Positions 34,251 to 43,523 are shown, counted from the stretch's first letter. The stretch is DNA of 64,000 bases from Pontibacter akesuensis (GCF_001611675.1 NZ_CP014766.1:3534001-3598000); one strand, 5' to 3'. Notes: generated from the sequence alone by a model not told the origin. Numbers and translations are program-made.

Positions 34251-34301
34251 AAAAGCATGAATGGCAGGAACCGCTGTAACAGTTTCTGCCATTCATGCTT
34301 T
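34251..34301. terminator. Terminator downstream of the sugar dehydrogenase gene
   Basis: AAAGCATGAATGGCAG...CTGCCATTCATGCTTT is a near-perfect 18-bp stem with a ~14-nt loop, between the 33412-34131 and 34357-35505 genes (both minus strand), so it terminates the sugar dehydrogenase transcript. Confidence 0.8.
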
Positions 34302-34356
34302 GATTTTTATTTGTTGCACAACATACGAATATGGTGCTCGGTAATCGACTACAAAC

Positions 34357-35505
34357 TTACTTTAAAGGCTTCAGCCGGAGTACCTTTCCGTTGCTCTGGT
34401 CTGTTAGCACATAGATAGAACCGTCTGGTGCCTGCTCCACATCCCTTACACGCACCACTAATGGTATTCGCTCTACCTCCTCGGCCTTCTCCCCGTTTAC
34501 TTTTACCCGCACCAGCCCGGTGCTCGTAAGGCCGCCGATCAGCGCGGTTCCCTTCCATTCCGGAAACATGTTGGCTGTATAAAACACCATGCCGGAAGGG
34601 GAGATGGTAGGCGTCCAGTGGATAGCTGCATCAGCGAACTCAGGTCGTGTATTTGGTCGCGGTATTTTAGAGCCATCATAGTTGTCGCCCCAGCTTACCA
34701 CCGGCCAGCCGTAATTCTTACCAGCTTTCGGCTGGTTTAACTCATCGCCCCCCATCGGGCCCATCTCAACAATCCAAAGTTTGCCTGTGGCCGGGTCGAT
34801 GGCGGCGCTTTCAATGTTTCGGTGGCCATACGACCATATCTCGTCACGCGCATTCGCTTTCCCTACAAAAGGATTATCCTTCGGCACGGAGCCATCGCGG
34901 TTCAGGCGAATAACAGTGCCCAGGTGGTTGGAAAGGTCCTGCGCAGGGTCGAACTGAAAACGCTCGCCGGTGGTAAGTATAAGATGGCCCTCAGGAGTGA
35001 AGGCAATGCGGCCTCCAAAATGGTTTGGCCCTTCTATTTGTGGCTTCTGCTGAAAAAGCATTTTAAAGTCTTTGAGCTCATTGCCCTCCAGCCTGCCACG
35101 GCCTACAGCGGTAGAGGCGGTGCCGTTCTCCCCGGGGTCGGCAAACGACAGGTATACCAGTTTATTTTGCTTAAAATCAGGATCAAGGGCAACATCCAGC
35201 ATACCGCCTTGTCCTTTGGCAAAGACTTCTGGCGTACCTTTGATTGGTGCGGAAAGCTTGTTGTTCTGGTCCAGGATTCGGAGTGTGCCGGAGCGTTCAG
35301 TCACCAGCAAACGGTTGTCAGGCAGAAACGCCATGCCCCACGGACGGTTCAGGTTCTCGGCCAGTGTTTCTACCTTTATGTCGCCGGCATCGGTCTTAAC
35401 AGTTGATTTTTGTGCGAAAGCCTGTCCGGTCAGCAACACAAAGGCCACTGCTCCCAAAGCATGGCGGCAGAAGTATGTAAGTGTAGCGTATGTTCGTGTT
35501 TTCAT
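34357..35505 (-). CDS. PQQ-dependent sugar dehydrogenase (glucose/sorbosone dehydrogenase family)
   Basis: A 382-aa secreted six-bladed beta-propeller with a signal peptide (~1-31, ending AFAQ). Family signatures are LNRPWGMAFLPDNRLLVTERSG, GGMLDVALDPDFKQNKLVYLSF, NHFGGRIAFTPEGHLILTTGE, WSYGHRNIESAAIDP and WIVEMGPMGGDELN (PQQ and calcium pocket). It resembles YliI/soluble aldose sugar dehydrogenases, oxidising sugars in the periplasm to the lactone. No PQQ synthesis genes are in this window, so cofactor supply is unknown. Confidence 0.9.
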   Translation of the reverse strand: MKTRTYATLTYFCRHALGAVAFVLLTGQAFAQKSTVKTDAGDIKVETLAENLNRPWGMAFLPDNRLLVTERSGTLRILDQNNKLSAPIKGTPEVFAKGQGGMLDVALDPDFKQNKLVYLSFADPGENGTASTAVGRGRLEGNELKDFKMLFQQKPQIEGPNHFGGRIAFTPEGHLILTTGERFQFDPAQDLSNHLGTVIRLNRDGSVPKDNPFVGKANARDEIWSYGHRNIESAAIDPATGKLWIVEMGPMGGDELNQPKAGKNYGWPVVSWGDNYDGSKIPRPNTRPEFADAAIHWTPTISPSGMVFYTANMFPEWKGTALIGGLTSTGLVRVKVNGEKAEEVERIPLVVRVRDVEQAPDGSIYVLTDQSNGKVLRLKPLK

Positions 35506-35773
35506 AGAATTTGGGTTGTGCTTGTTTAAGTTTGGCTAACGTAGCATAAACTGTTGATGTTCTGATATGTTTTGAGGAGCAAGCCTGCTACAGCGGGATT
35601 GTACAGGTTAAGCAGCGGCACAAAACCTGAAAGATGGGTCCATTTGACCTTTACTTTCTGCTGGTGCGAAACCCCGATCAGCAGGCATGCGTTTGTCTGC
35701 CACCGATTCAGGGTCCCGAATACCCGCAACCCTTTTATCTGCCATGGGTAAAAGCTAGCAAAACCAATCACGG

Positions 35774-36559
35774 ATGATGAGTAACACTTACTACACCAAC
35801 AAGAATGTTCTGATTACGGGCGGGGCACAGGGTATCGGGCTGGGGATGGCACTGGCTTTTGCAAAGGCGGGCGCCAACACGGTTATCACCGACAAAGACG
35901 AAGAGGCAGGGCAGGAGGCGGTGCAGCGGCTGGAGCAGGAGGGCCAAAAAGTAATATTTATACATTGCGACGTGAGCCAGGAGCAGGAGGTAAAAGCACT
36001 GCTGCAGCAAGTAGGGGAAAAGTATAAGCAGTTAGATACCCTCATCAACAATGCGGGAATTGCCGATCCGTTTGTGGGCCCGCTGCAGGAGATGGATATG
36101 GCTGTGTTTGACAGGGTGTTGGCGGTGAACCTGCGCGGCCCGCTGCTCTGCGCCAAGTATGCGCTGCCGCTGCTGGCGAAGGCTGAACACCCGGCCATAC
36201 TTAACATTTCGAGCACACGCGCCTTTATGTCTGAGCCGAACACTTTTCCCTACTCGGCTTCTAAAGGTGGGTTGGAGGCACTTACGCATTCGCTGGCGGT
36301 AAGCCTGACGGAGGAGCGGGTGCGGGTGAACGCAGTGGCTCCCGGCTGGATTGAGGTGGGGGAGTGGCAGAAGCAAAGCGAGCGTTATGAGCCGCACCAC
36401 TCCAAGGAGGACAAGGCCCAGCACCCGGTGGGGCGTATCGGCATGCCCGAGGATATTGCGGAGGCTGCCCTCTTTCTCTGCTCCGACAAAGCAGGCTTTA
36501 TCACCGGCCAAACACTCACGATCGATGGCGGCATGACAGTGAAAATGATTTATGGCTGA
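35774..36559 (+). CDS. SDR family oxidoreductase
   Basis: A 261-aa classical short-chain dehydrogenase starting MMSNTYYTNKNVLITGG. It has the GGAQGIGLGMA cofactor loop, an Asp-type NAD preference (VITDKDEE), NNAG, ISSTRAF with the catalytic Ser, YSASKGGLEAL with Tyr/Lys, and the GFITGQTLTIDGGMTVKM C terminus. The APGWIEVGEWQKQSERY loop differs from the SDR at 9467. Substrate unknown. The gene stands alone. Confidence 0.87.
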   Translation: MMSNTYYTNKNVLITGGAQGIGLGMALAFAKAGANTVITDKDEEAGQEAVQRLEQEGQKVIFIHCDVSQEQEVKALLQQVGEKYKQLDTLINNAGIADPFVGPLQEMDMAVFDRVLAVNLRGPLLCAKYALPLLAKAEHPAILNISSTRAFMSEPNTFPYSASKGGLEALTHSLAVSLTEERVRVNAVAPGWIEVGEWQKQSERYEPHHSKEDKAQHPVGRIGMPEDIAEAALFLCSDKAGFITGQTLTIDGGMTVKMIYG

Positions 36560-36723
36560 GAAACCTGAGCGCTATACTTTAAAGTGCTGAAGAGATAAGG
36601 CAGTTAACACATACTCCTGTAAACTCCACCAGCGCCCTTCTTCAGGCTACTTTAATTCAGGTGCAAAGTTAAACCTCTGCCAGTTGATTGCGGTAAACTG
36701 ATTAGGTGAAATTTAGAAATTAA

Positions 36724-37353
36724 ATGGCCCAGCAACCCGAAAAGATAACCCTCCTCTATGTTACAAACCCCATGTGCGCATGGTGCTATGGCACTACGCC
36801 TGTCATTCGCCGACTGCGGGCCATCTGGCAGAGCCGTTTGCAGGTGCAGGTACTGTTGGGCGACCTGCAGGCCCATGCTTCCCAGCCGCTGCTGCCCCGG
36901 CAGAAAGAGCAGTTGGCCATAAGCTGGCATCGGGTGCAGGAGCAAATAACGCTTCCCTTCGACTTTAATTTTTTCACCCGTCGCGATTTTGTGTTCAACA
37001 CTGAGCCCGCCTGCCGTGCGCTGCTTTGCGTGCGGCTGCTAAGGCCTGTGCTTACGCTGGAGGTGTTGCGGGCCATGCACTCTGCTTTTTTTGTTGACAA
37101 CCTGGACTTGAAAAATACAGCGGTTTTAGTGCAGTTGGTGGGAATGTTCGGCATCTCAGAAAACCTGTTCCTGACGCTTTTCGAGTCTGAGGAGATTCAG
37201 AGTCAGCTTGAAAACGAATTTGCCTTCGTGGATAGCCTTGGGGCAAATACGTACCCCAGTCTTTTTCTGAAAACAAAAGAGGGGCCTCAGCAGTTAACTG
37301 CCGGATTTGTACAGTTGGAGGAACTCGAACACCGTCTTTTTCAGCTACTTTAG
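36724..37353 (+). CDS. DsbA-family thioredoxin-fold protein
   Basis: A 209-aa protein with the redox motif CAWC (Cys18, Cys21) directly after the first beta strand (LLYVTNPM). Helical insertion and the late cis-Pro segment ANTYPSLFLKT (~177-187) follow, as in FrnE/2-hydroxychromene isomerase-like DsbA proteins. There is no signal peptide, so it is probably cytoplasmic. It may act as a disulfide reductase/isomerase; the partner is not known. Confidence 0.87.
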   Translation: MAQQPEKITLLYVTNPMCAWCYGTTPVIRRLRAIWQSRLQVQVLLGDLQAHASQPLLPRQKEQLAISWHRVQEQITLPFDFNFFTRRDFVFNTEPACRALLCVRLLRPVLTLEVLRAMHSAFFVDNLDLKNTAVLVQLVGMFGISENLFLTLFESEEIQSQLENEFAFVDSLGANTYPSLFLKTKEGPQQLTAGFVQLEELEHRLFQLL

Positions 37354-37495
37354 CAAAATGTGATTATCTTTCATTTTGATTATCTTATTTAAAGTAAGCG
37401 GTAGCCACAACAGAAGATGCGTTTTTAACGTATATTAAAAATATAGTATATTTATGTGTTTATGTGTTTCCACGTTACACACATCTAAACCCCTT

Positions 37496-37855
37496 ATGAG
37501 AAGCAAAACAACAACCAACCAAGTAGACGAGTACGTCGAAACTTTATCTCCTGAGAAGCGCTTGCTGGCACAGGAGGTCCGCCGGATCATCAACTCCTCC
37601 GTAGCACACCTGGAAGAATGTGTGCGCTGGGATTGCGCCTGTTACTTCTTTTACGGCCCGGTCTGCTACTTTGCATCCTCCCGCAGCGGCATTCACTTCG
37701 GTTTTTTCAGAGGCAAAGAACTTGCAGATCCGCAGCGCCGCCTGGTAAGCCGGAACGGCCAGAACCCGCATGTTAAAATTCGCACCCTCGAAGATATTGA
37801 TGAGGCTTACTTTGCAGATCTCGTACGCGAAGCAGTGCTTCTAAATCAAAACTAA
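37496..37855 (+). CDS. DUF1801 domain-containing protein
   Basis: A 119-aa YdhG/YdeI-like small protein. Start MRSKTTTNQVDEYVETLS at 37496; an upstream in-frame ATG at 37454 gives an unlikely Cys-rich extension. The typical order is a helical N terminus (SPEKRLLAQEVRRII), CVRWDCACYFF, the aromatic strand GIHFGFFRGKEL and HVKIRTLEDIDEAYFADLV. Function is unassigned. Two cysteines in WDCACYF are adjacent and may be redox-active. Confidence 0.85.
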   Translation: MRSKTTTNQVDEYVETLSPEKRLLAQEVRRIINSSVAHLEECVRWDCACYFFYGPVCYFASSRSGIHFGFFRGKELADPQRRLVSRNGQNPHVKIRTLEDIDEAYFADLVREAVLLNQN

Positions 37856-37859
37856 TGCG

Positions 37860-38768
37860 TTAGATGGCACTTTGGTGGCTGCACTCTTCGCCTGGTGCTT
37901 CCAGTTCCAGTGTCACGTGCTGTATGTCCATGTCAGCCATCAGGCTCCTGACACGCTTTTTAAGGTCCTGTGCCTGTTGCGCTGGTAGGTTTGGCGCTAC
38001 CACGGCGTGCATCGTGAGCACATTGTAGCTTCCGTCCAGCGTCCAGATGTGCAGGTCGTGCAGTGATTTTATTTCTTCCACGCTCTTTAGTTTTGCGGCT
38101 ACATCGTCGGGCTTGATGTGCGGTGGGGAAGCCTGCAGCAGGATCTTGGATGTGTCGCGCAGGTTGCCGATAACATTGTACAGCACGTACAGGGTAATAA
38201 TGACAGAAAGCAGCGGGTCCAGGAACGGTACATCATAAAAATACATGACAATACCGCCAACCAGTACCGCGACCCAGCCCAATACATCCTCGAGCAAGTG
38301 CAGCCTTACGGCGCGCTCATTAAGCGAATCGCCGCTTTTCAGGCGAAGAACGGCAGCACCGTTCACCAATATGCCTATCACGGCAAAGGCCATCATACCG
38401 GGTGCGTTTACCTCCTGCGGGTCCCAGATGCGGGGTACCGCCTCCCAAAGTATAAAGAAGGAACCAACCAGCAGGATAACTGAGTTGATGACGGCTCCCA
38501 GCAGCGAGAACCTTTTGTAGCCGAACGTATACTTCTCGTTGCGCCCCCGCTTGGCAACTTTTTCGAAGTACCAGGCCAGTCCCAGCGATAGGGAATCACC
38601 CAGGTCGTGCAGGGCGTCCGAAAGAATGGCCACGCTGTTGATCCAGAGCCCGCCGAAAATCTCGAGCACCGTAAAGCCCAGGTTCAGGAAAAAAGCTACT
38701 TTGATGTTGCTGCCGGCGCCGTGGTGGTGATGTCCGTGGCCGCCTGCATGATCGTGGTTGTGTGCCAT
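37860..38768 (-). CDS. Cation diffusion facilitator family metal exporter
   Basis: A 302-aa CDF transporter. A His-rich N terminus (HNHDHAGGHGHHHHGAG) precedes six membrane helices with metal-site SDALHDLGDSLSLG in helix 2 and HLLEDVLGWVAV in helix 5, then a cytoplasmic ferredoxin-like domain (DLHIWTLDGSYNVLTMHAVV). It resembles CzcD/ZitB zinc exporters using the proton gradient. It is divergent from the two-component system at 38893, with a shared 124-bp promoter region, which raises the possibility of common metal control. Confidence 0.92.
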   Translation of the reverse strand: MAHNHDHAGGHGHHHHGAGSNIKVAFFLNLGFTVLEIFGGLWINSVAILSDALHDLGDSLSLGLAWYFEKVAKRGRNEKYTFGYKRFSLLGAVINSVILLVGSFFILWEAVPRIWDPQEVNAPGMMAFAVIGILVNGAAVLRLKSGDSLNERAVRLHLLEDVLGWVAVLVGGIVMYFYDVPFLDPLLSVIITLYVLYNVIGNLRDTSKILLQASPPHIKPDDVAAKLKSVEEIKSLHDLHIWTLDGSYNVLTMHAVVAPNLPAQQAQDLKKRVRSLMADMDIQHVTLELEAPGEECSHQSAI

Positions 38769-38815
38769 AGTTTATGAAACGGAAATCAATTAGCTTAGAT
38801 GCCTATCGGGCCGGC

Positions 38816-38845
38816 TTGCTGATTCAGGAGCAGGTTGTACCTTTG
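38816..38845 (+). promoter_or_regulatory. Promoter of the two-component system
   Basis: TTG at 38816-38818 and TACCTTTG (TAnnTTTG) at 38838-38845 are separated by 19 bp, the expected Bacteroidota -33/-7 arrangement. Transcription would begin near 38852, about 40 nt before the response regulator start. Confidence 0.65.
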
Positions 38846-38892
38846 CAGGGTGCGGCAGCCAACTGCAAAATACAAAGTATATCCCACAGCCT

Positions 38893-39576
38893 ATGAAGAT
38901 TCTGTTAGTTGAAGATGAACCGAAGGTAGCCTCCTTCATTAAGAAAGGGCTGGAGGAGCAAACCTACGACGTAGACCAGGCCTACGATGGCACGATGGGG
39001 GTGAAACTGGCGCTGCAGAATGAGTATGACCTCATTATCCTCGATATTATACTTCCCGGCATGAATGGGCTGGACGCCTGCAGGCAGATCAGGCTCCATG
39101 ATACCAATGTGGCCATACTTATGCTGACGGCCCTCGGCACGACCGACGACAAAATAGTGGGGCTCGATGCCGGTGCTGACGATTACCTGACCAAGCCCTT
39201 CGAGTTCAAAGAAATGCTCGCCCGTGTCCGCGCCTTGTCCCGGCGCAACACAGATACAGGCACCAGCGAAAAGCTAACCATTGCCGACCTGGAGTTGGAT
39301 GTAGCCAAAAAAGCCGTTACACGGGCCGGTAAGCTCATCAACCTAACGGCACGCGAGTTTTCCCTGCTCTACTACTTGCTGCGTAACCAGGGTAGGGTTG
39401 TTTCCAGGGTGGATATAACAGAGCAAGTATGGGAAACCTCATTCGACACGGGCAGCAACGTGATTGATGTGTACATTAACTTCTTGCGGAAAAAAATAGA
39501 CAAAGACCACAGTAACAAGCTGATACATACGCTGGTGGGCATGGGCTATGTGCTAAAAGAGCAGGAGAACCTATGA
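38893..39576 (+). CDS. OmpR-family response regulator
   Basis: A 227-aa regulator. The receiver domain has the acidic pocket (EDE at 7-9), phospho-acceptor Asp51 in LIILDIILPGMNG, switch Thr in MLTALG and Lys in YLTKPFEF. A winged-helix DNA-binding domain follows (~130-225, LTAREFSLLYYLLRNQGRVVSR, IDVYINFLRKKID). The 3' end overlaps the kinase start by 4 bp. An 11-bp direct-repeat array of the kind bound by this family is found 1.4 kb downstream before the SulP gene, a plausible target. Confidence 0.95.
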   Translation: MKILLVEDEPKVASFIKKGLEEQTYDVDQAYDGTMGVKLALQNEYDLIILDIILPGMNGLDACRQIRLHDTNVAILMLTALGTTDDKIVGLDAGADDYLTKPFEFKEMLARVRALSRRNTDTGTSEKLTIADLELDVAKKAVTRAGKLINLTAREFSLLYYLLRNQGRVVSRVDITEQVWETSFDTGSNVIDVYINFLRKKIDKDHSNKLIHTLVGMGYVLKEQENL

Positions 39577-40964
39577 AAATCCGTACCAGGCTCACCCTTC
39601 AGTTTGCCAGCATCTTTGCGCTGATTCTGCTCCTTTTCTCACTGGTGGTATACTATTTCACCTCTATTTACCGACAGGATGATTTTTACAGGCGCATTTC
39701 CCGCCGCGCCCTGATACTGGCGCGCCATATACTGGAGGCCGATGAAGTGGACAAGCTGCAGCAACGGCGCAACCAGATAAGTTATTTCCAGGAGCTTCCG
39801 TTTGAGTCGGTGCGGATTATAAACGCGGACGGGGATGCTATTTTCTCGGAGGGCGAGGGAGACCTTGGCTTTACCCCAGCAAGGGCAGAGAAGATCCGGC
39901 AGGAGGGGGTGCTGAAGTATGAGGAGGGCGTGCGGCAGGTAGTGGGCATGTATTACCAGGATAACCAGGGCGACTATATCATTCTGGCCTCCTCTATAGA
40001 CGCCTATAGCCTTAGGAAACTGCACCACCTGGAGATCCTGCTGTTGGTGGGCTTTTTCGGCTCCATGGCCGTGGTGCTTGTAGCTGGCTGGATTTTCTCG
40101 AAACAGGCTATGCGCCCGATTATAAAGGTAATCAGCGAGGTGCAGAAAATCAGTGCCAGCGACCTGCACCTGCGCCTAAGCGATGCGGACGGGAAAGATG
40201 AAATATCGCACCTGGCCCAAACATTTAACCGCATGCTCGACCGCTTGGAGCTGGCGTTCGAAATGCAGAGCACCTTTGTTTCGAATGCCTCCCATGAGCT
40301 GCGTACGCCCCTTACTGCCATGATCGGCGAGCTGGAGGTGGCCCTGATGAAGCCGCGTGAGGCGACAGAGTACCACAGAGTGCTGCAAAGTGCCCTGGAA
40401 GAGGCGCGGATGCTGACGGAGCTTTCAAACGGCCTGCTGCAAATAGCGCAAGCCAGCCTCGACCCATCCAAGATAAAACTGACCACCCTGCGCTTCGACG
40501 AGCTGGTGTGGATGGCCCGTGACCAGGTGCTGAAGCGCCAGCCGAAGGCCCGCATCGATATTGACTTTGCAAACTTCCCGGAGGAGGAGGACCGCCTGGT
40601 GGTGCGCGGAAACGAAGCGTTGTTGCTCGTGGCCGTTGTGAATGTACTTGAAAATGCCATTAAGTTCTCCCCGAACGAGCAAGCCGTGGTGGGCCGTATC
40701 GTTGTCCGCAAAAACGAAGTAATGCTACAGGTGCGCGATCGGGGGCTCGGCATCGCACCGGATGATCTAAAGCATGTGTTTGTTCCTTTTTTTCGGGCCG
40801 AAAATGTGCGAAGTATTACTGGGCACGGCATCGGCCTGCCCTTGGCAGAACGCATCTTGAAGCTGCACAAAGGGGCTATCTCAGTTGATTCGAGGATAAA
40901 CGAAGGTACGGAAGTAATCATTAGCCTACCCCAAGTATATCTGATCATACCTGATTATACCTGA
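39573..40964 (+). CDS. Sensor histidine kinase
   Basis: A 463-aa membrane kinase with TM1 (~10-30), a periplasmic sensor loop of ~125 residues, TM2 (~153-173), and HAMP (~175-230). The DHp domain has His241 in SHELRTPLTAM, and the ATPase domain has an N box (NVLENAIKFS), DRGLGIAPDD (G1) and GHGIGLPLAERIL (G2). It is partner of the adjacent response regulator (ATGA overlap). The periplasmic loop has no recognisable ligand motif. The last residues (LIIPDYT) follow the final ATPase strand and run into the regulatory region of the next operon. Confidence 0.95.
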   Translation: MKIRTRLTLQFASIFALILLLFSLVVYYFTSIYRQDDFYRRISRRALILARHILEADEVDKLQQRRNQISYFQELPFESVRIINADGDAIFSEGEGDLGFTPARAEKIRQEGVLKYEEGVRQVVGMYYQDNQGDYIILASSIDAYSLRKLHHLEILLLVGFFGSMAVVLVAGWIFSKQAMRPIIKVISEVQKISASDLHLRLSDADGKDEISHLAQTFNRMLDRLELAFEMQSTFVSNASHELRTPLTAMIGELEVALMKPREATEYHRVLQSALEEARMLTELSNGLLQIAQASLDPSKIKLTTLRFDELVWMARDQVLKRQPKARIDIDFANFPEEEDRLVVRGNEALLLVAVVNVLENAIKFSPNEQAVVGRIVVRKNEVMLQVRDRGLGIAPDDLKHVFVPFFRAENVRSITGHGIGLPLAERILKLHKGAISVDSRINEGTEVIISLPQVYLIIPDYT

Positions 40965-41004
40965 TTTTAATCTCATTTTAATGTCGTTTTAATTCCCTCT
41001 TAAT
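40965..41004 (+). promoter_or_regulatory. Four-copy 11-bp direct-repeat operator
   Basis: TTTTAAT begins at 40965, 40976 and 40987 and TCTTAAT at 40998: four copies with an exact 11-bp period. The array ends 10 bp before a -7 element at 41015. OmpR/PhoB-type regulators bind such head-to-tail 7+4 bp repeats just upstream of the promoter core (pho-box geometry), replacing a -33 element. Confidence 0.75.
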
Positions 41005-41014
41005 CTTACCAACG

Positions 41015-41022
41015 TATGTTTG
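41015..41022 (+). promoter_or_regulatory. -7 element of the SulP/carbonic anhydrase operon
   Basis: TATGTTTG matches TAnnTTTG, 10 bp after the direct-repeat array and 93 bp before the SulP start. No -33 TTG is at the usual spacing, as expected for an activator-dependent promoter. Confidence 0.6.
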
Positions 41023-41114
41023 CACTTCCATCCTGAAACAGCTCTTGTATAGGCTATACTTGCACGTTTTCCCGGGGTGTGAAAACTTCTATAAGATTTG
41101 TTTGTAATTAAAAC

Positions 41115-42686
41115 ATGAAAGAAAGTAGGAATTCCTCTCAGTACCTCTCGCACCTTGGTAAAGACATACCCGCGGGCTTAGTTGTTTTCTTTGTGGCTCT
41201 GCCGCTTTGCCTGGGCATTTCGCTTGCTTCCGGTGCGCCGCTTTTGTCGGGGCTTGTGACAGGTATCGTTGGTGGCGTGGTGGTAGCCTGGTTAAGTGGC
41301 TCTCAGCTCGCGGTGAGCGGCCCTGCTGCAGGCCTGACGGTTATCGTTCTGAACGGTATTGAGACGCTTGGTTCCTTTGAAGCGTTCCTGCTGGCTGTGG
41401 TAATCGCTGGTTTTTTACAGCTTATACTTGGCTTCATGAAGGCGGGCGTCATCGGTTTGTACTTTCCCTCCTCAGTTATTAAGGGAATGCTGGCCGCTAT
41501 CGGCCTTATTCTAATCCTAAAACAGATTCCTCACTTTTTAGGTGCCGATGATGACTTTTTCGGTGAGATGGAATTTTTCCAGCCGGACGGCCGGAATACC
41601 TTTTCCGAAATTGGATACGCTTTTTCAGCCATCCAACTGGGTGCGCTACTGATCGGTGTGATATCGCTTGCTATAATCCTGCTGTGGGACAACCCTAAGA
41701 TCAAGAATAACAAAATCCTCAAGTTTGTTCCAGGCGCGTTGGTGGCCGTGTTGCTTTCTATTGTGATTAACATGCTGTTCATCAACTTTATGCCGGAGCT
41801 TGCCGTTACCTCCAGCCACCTGGTGTCTATACCTATCATGGAGAGCTTTGGCGACATTAAGTCGGAGCTTCGGTTTCTGGATATTAATGCCCTTAGCGAC
41901 CCCTCACTCTATATTGTTGCGTTCACCATTGCCATTGTTGCCAGTCTGGAGACGCTGCTTAGCATAGAGGCCATTGATAAACTGGACCCGCACAAGCGCC
42001 GCAGCGACACCAACCGTGAATTGAAAGCCCAGGGCGTGGGTAACATGGTAGCCGGTCTTATTGGCGGCCTGCCAATGACTGCCGTAATTGTTCGTGGCTC
42101 CACTAACGTTGCCTCTGGCGCCCAAACAAGAGTTTCGAGCTTTGTGCACGGTATATTCCTGGCGCTTTCAGTGCTGCTGTTAGCAGGGATGATGAACCAG
42201 ATTCCGCTTTCGGCTTTGGCGGCAGTGTTGCTGGTGGTGGGTTTCAAATTAACGAAGCCAGCCCTGTACAAGACGCAGTTTAAGCTGGGACATGAGCAGT
42301 TCATTCCATTTATAGTAACAGTACTCGCCATACTCTTCACGGACTTGCTGATTGGTATCTGCGTGGGTCTGGCAGTAGGTATCTTCTACATCCTTAAGGC
42401 AAATTACAAGTCGCCATACTTCTACCACAAGGAAGAGCATCAGGAAAAAGATTACATCCGCATCAAACTAAGCGAGCATGTATCCTTCCTTAACAAAGCC
42501 AGCATAATCCTGACACTGGACCACATGCCGCACAACAGCCACGTGATTATAGATGGAGAAAACTCCGCCTTTATTGATTATGATGTACTGGAGGCCATTC
42601 AGGAGTTTAAAAAGACAGCCCACGAGCGTAACATAAAGGTGGAGCTGGTTAACATTAATGATGTAGAGGTAATGGACCTGCATTAA
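41115..42686 (+). CDS. SulP family anion transporter (likely bicarbonate)
   Basis: A 523-aa SLC26/SulP protein with about 12-14 membrane helices. SulP signatures are near the N terminus (DIPAGLVVFFVALPLCLGIS, ALPLCLGI, GSQLAVSGPAAGLTVIV) and mid-protein (ETLLSIEAIDKLDPHKRRSDTNREL). A short cytoplasmic STAS-like domain closes it (~430-520, SFLNKASIILTLDHMPHNSHV). The gene for a beta-carbonic anhydrase follows 48 bp later, a pairing typical of bicarbonate uptake (BicA-like), so bicarbonate is the favoured substrate over sulfate. Confidence 0.9.
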   Translation: MKESRNSSQYLSHLGKDIPAGLVVFFVALPLCLGISLASGAPLLSGLVTGIVGGVVVAWLSGSQLAVSGPAAGLTVIVLNGIETLGSFEAFLLAVVIAGFLQLILGFMKAGVIGLYFPSSVIKGMLAAIGLILILKQIPHFLGADDDFFGEMEFFQPDGRNTFSEIGYAFSAIQLGALLIGVISLAIILLWDNPKIKNNKILKFVPGALVAVLLSIVINMLFINFMPELAVTSSHLVSIPIMESFGDIKSELRFLDINALSDPSLYIVAFTIAIVASLETLLSIEAIDKLDPHKRRSDTNRELKAQGVGNMVAGLIGGLPMTAVIVRGSTNVASGAQTRVSSFVHGIFLALSVLLLAGMMNQIPLSALAAVLLVVGFKLTKPALYKTQFKLGHEQFIPFIVTVLAILFTDLLIGICVGLAVGIFYILKANYKSPYFYHKEEHQEKDYIRIKLSEHVSFLNKASIILTLDHMPHNSHVIIDGENSAFIDYDVLEAIQEFKKTAHERNIKVELVNINDVEVMDLH

Positions 42687-42734
42687 GTGTAGGCACGTAT
42701 TGTTGATAACACACCGATTTATAACTTATATATC

Positions 42735-43373
42735 ATGGAAAAAATATTTGAGAACAATAGAAAGTGGGTTGCTGAGAAGCTGGCCCAGGATCCGGATTAC
42801 TTTAAGAAGCTAGCGCTAGGGCAGGAGCCGCGTTACCTGTTTATTGGCTGCTCTGATAGCCGCGTACCAGCCGGTGAGATTACGGGCCACGGACCGGGAG
42901 AAATGTTCGTGCACCGTAACATCGCCAACATGGTCGTGCACACCGACGTGAACATGCTGTCGGTGCTGCAGTATGCCGTGGAGGTGCTGAAGGTAAAAGA
43001 CATTATTGTGTGTGGCCACTATGGCTGCGGCGGAGTGGCAGCGGCCGCTGGCAACAAGCAGTTCGGTCTTATCGACAACTGGCTCCGAAACATAAAGGAT
43101 GTGATTCGCCTGCACGAGGAGGAGTTTACAGGCATCAAGGACGAAGAGCAGCGCCTGCGCCGCCTGGTGGAACTGAACGTGATAGAGCAGGTGCACAACC
43201 TGTCCAAAACGTCCATTATTCAGAATGCCATGCAGTCTGATAACCCGCCAAAGCTCCATGGCCTGGTTTACGACATCAGAGAGGGCCTTTTGCGCGACCT
43301 GAAGGTGAATGTAGATCAGTTCCAGCAGTTTGATCATATTTATAACGTGACGGGGGAGCAGGTATCCGCTTAA
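42735..43373 (+). CDS. Beta-carbonic anhydrase
   Basis: A 212-aa beta-class enzyme. Zinc ligands and catalytic dyad are visible: Cys and Asp/Arg in FIGCSDSRVPAGE, and His/Cys in VCGHYGCGGV, with the HRNIANMV strand between. It interconverts CO2 and bicarbonate in the cytoplasm. It is co-transcribed with the SulP transporter and ends 43 bp before a terminator. Confidence 0.95.
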   Translation: MEKIFENNRKWVAEKLAQDPDYFKKLALGQEPRYLFIGCSDSRVPAGEITGHGPGEMFVHRNIANMVVHTDVNMLSVLQYAVEVLKVKDIIVCGHYGCGGVAAAAGNKQFGLIDNWLRNIKDVIRLHEEEFTGIKDEEQRLRRLVELNVIEQVHNLSKTSIIQNAMQSDNPPKLHGLVYDIREGLLRDLKVNVDQFQQFDHIYNVTGEQVSA

Positions 43374-43416
43374 CTCTTGCACACACCATATCTCCTCCTG
43401 TTATGGAGGGCATCAA

Positions 43417-43446
43417 AAAACCCCGTTGCATCCGCAACGGGGTTTT
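43417..43446 (+). terminator. Terminator of the SulP/carbonic anhydrase operon
   Basis: AAAACCCCGTTGC pairs perfectly with GCAACGGGGTTTT around a 4-nt loop, followed by a short T-run. Confidence 0.92.
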
Positions 43447-43523
43447 CTATGTGGAGTTCATCCACTGTTCTTAGGTTAAACTACCACGGGTAGCCATACT
43501 GAAATGGCCGCCTGTAGGTGTTA

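Noticed and set aside
41115-42686. SulP gene as a sulfate transporter belonging to the sulfur regulon
   Set aside because: It lacks the SAM/poly-Cys leader and is paired with a carbonic anhydrase, which favours bicarbonate.
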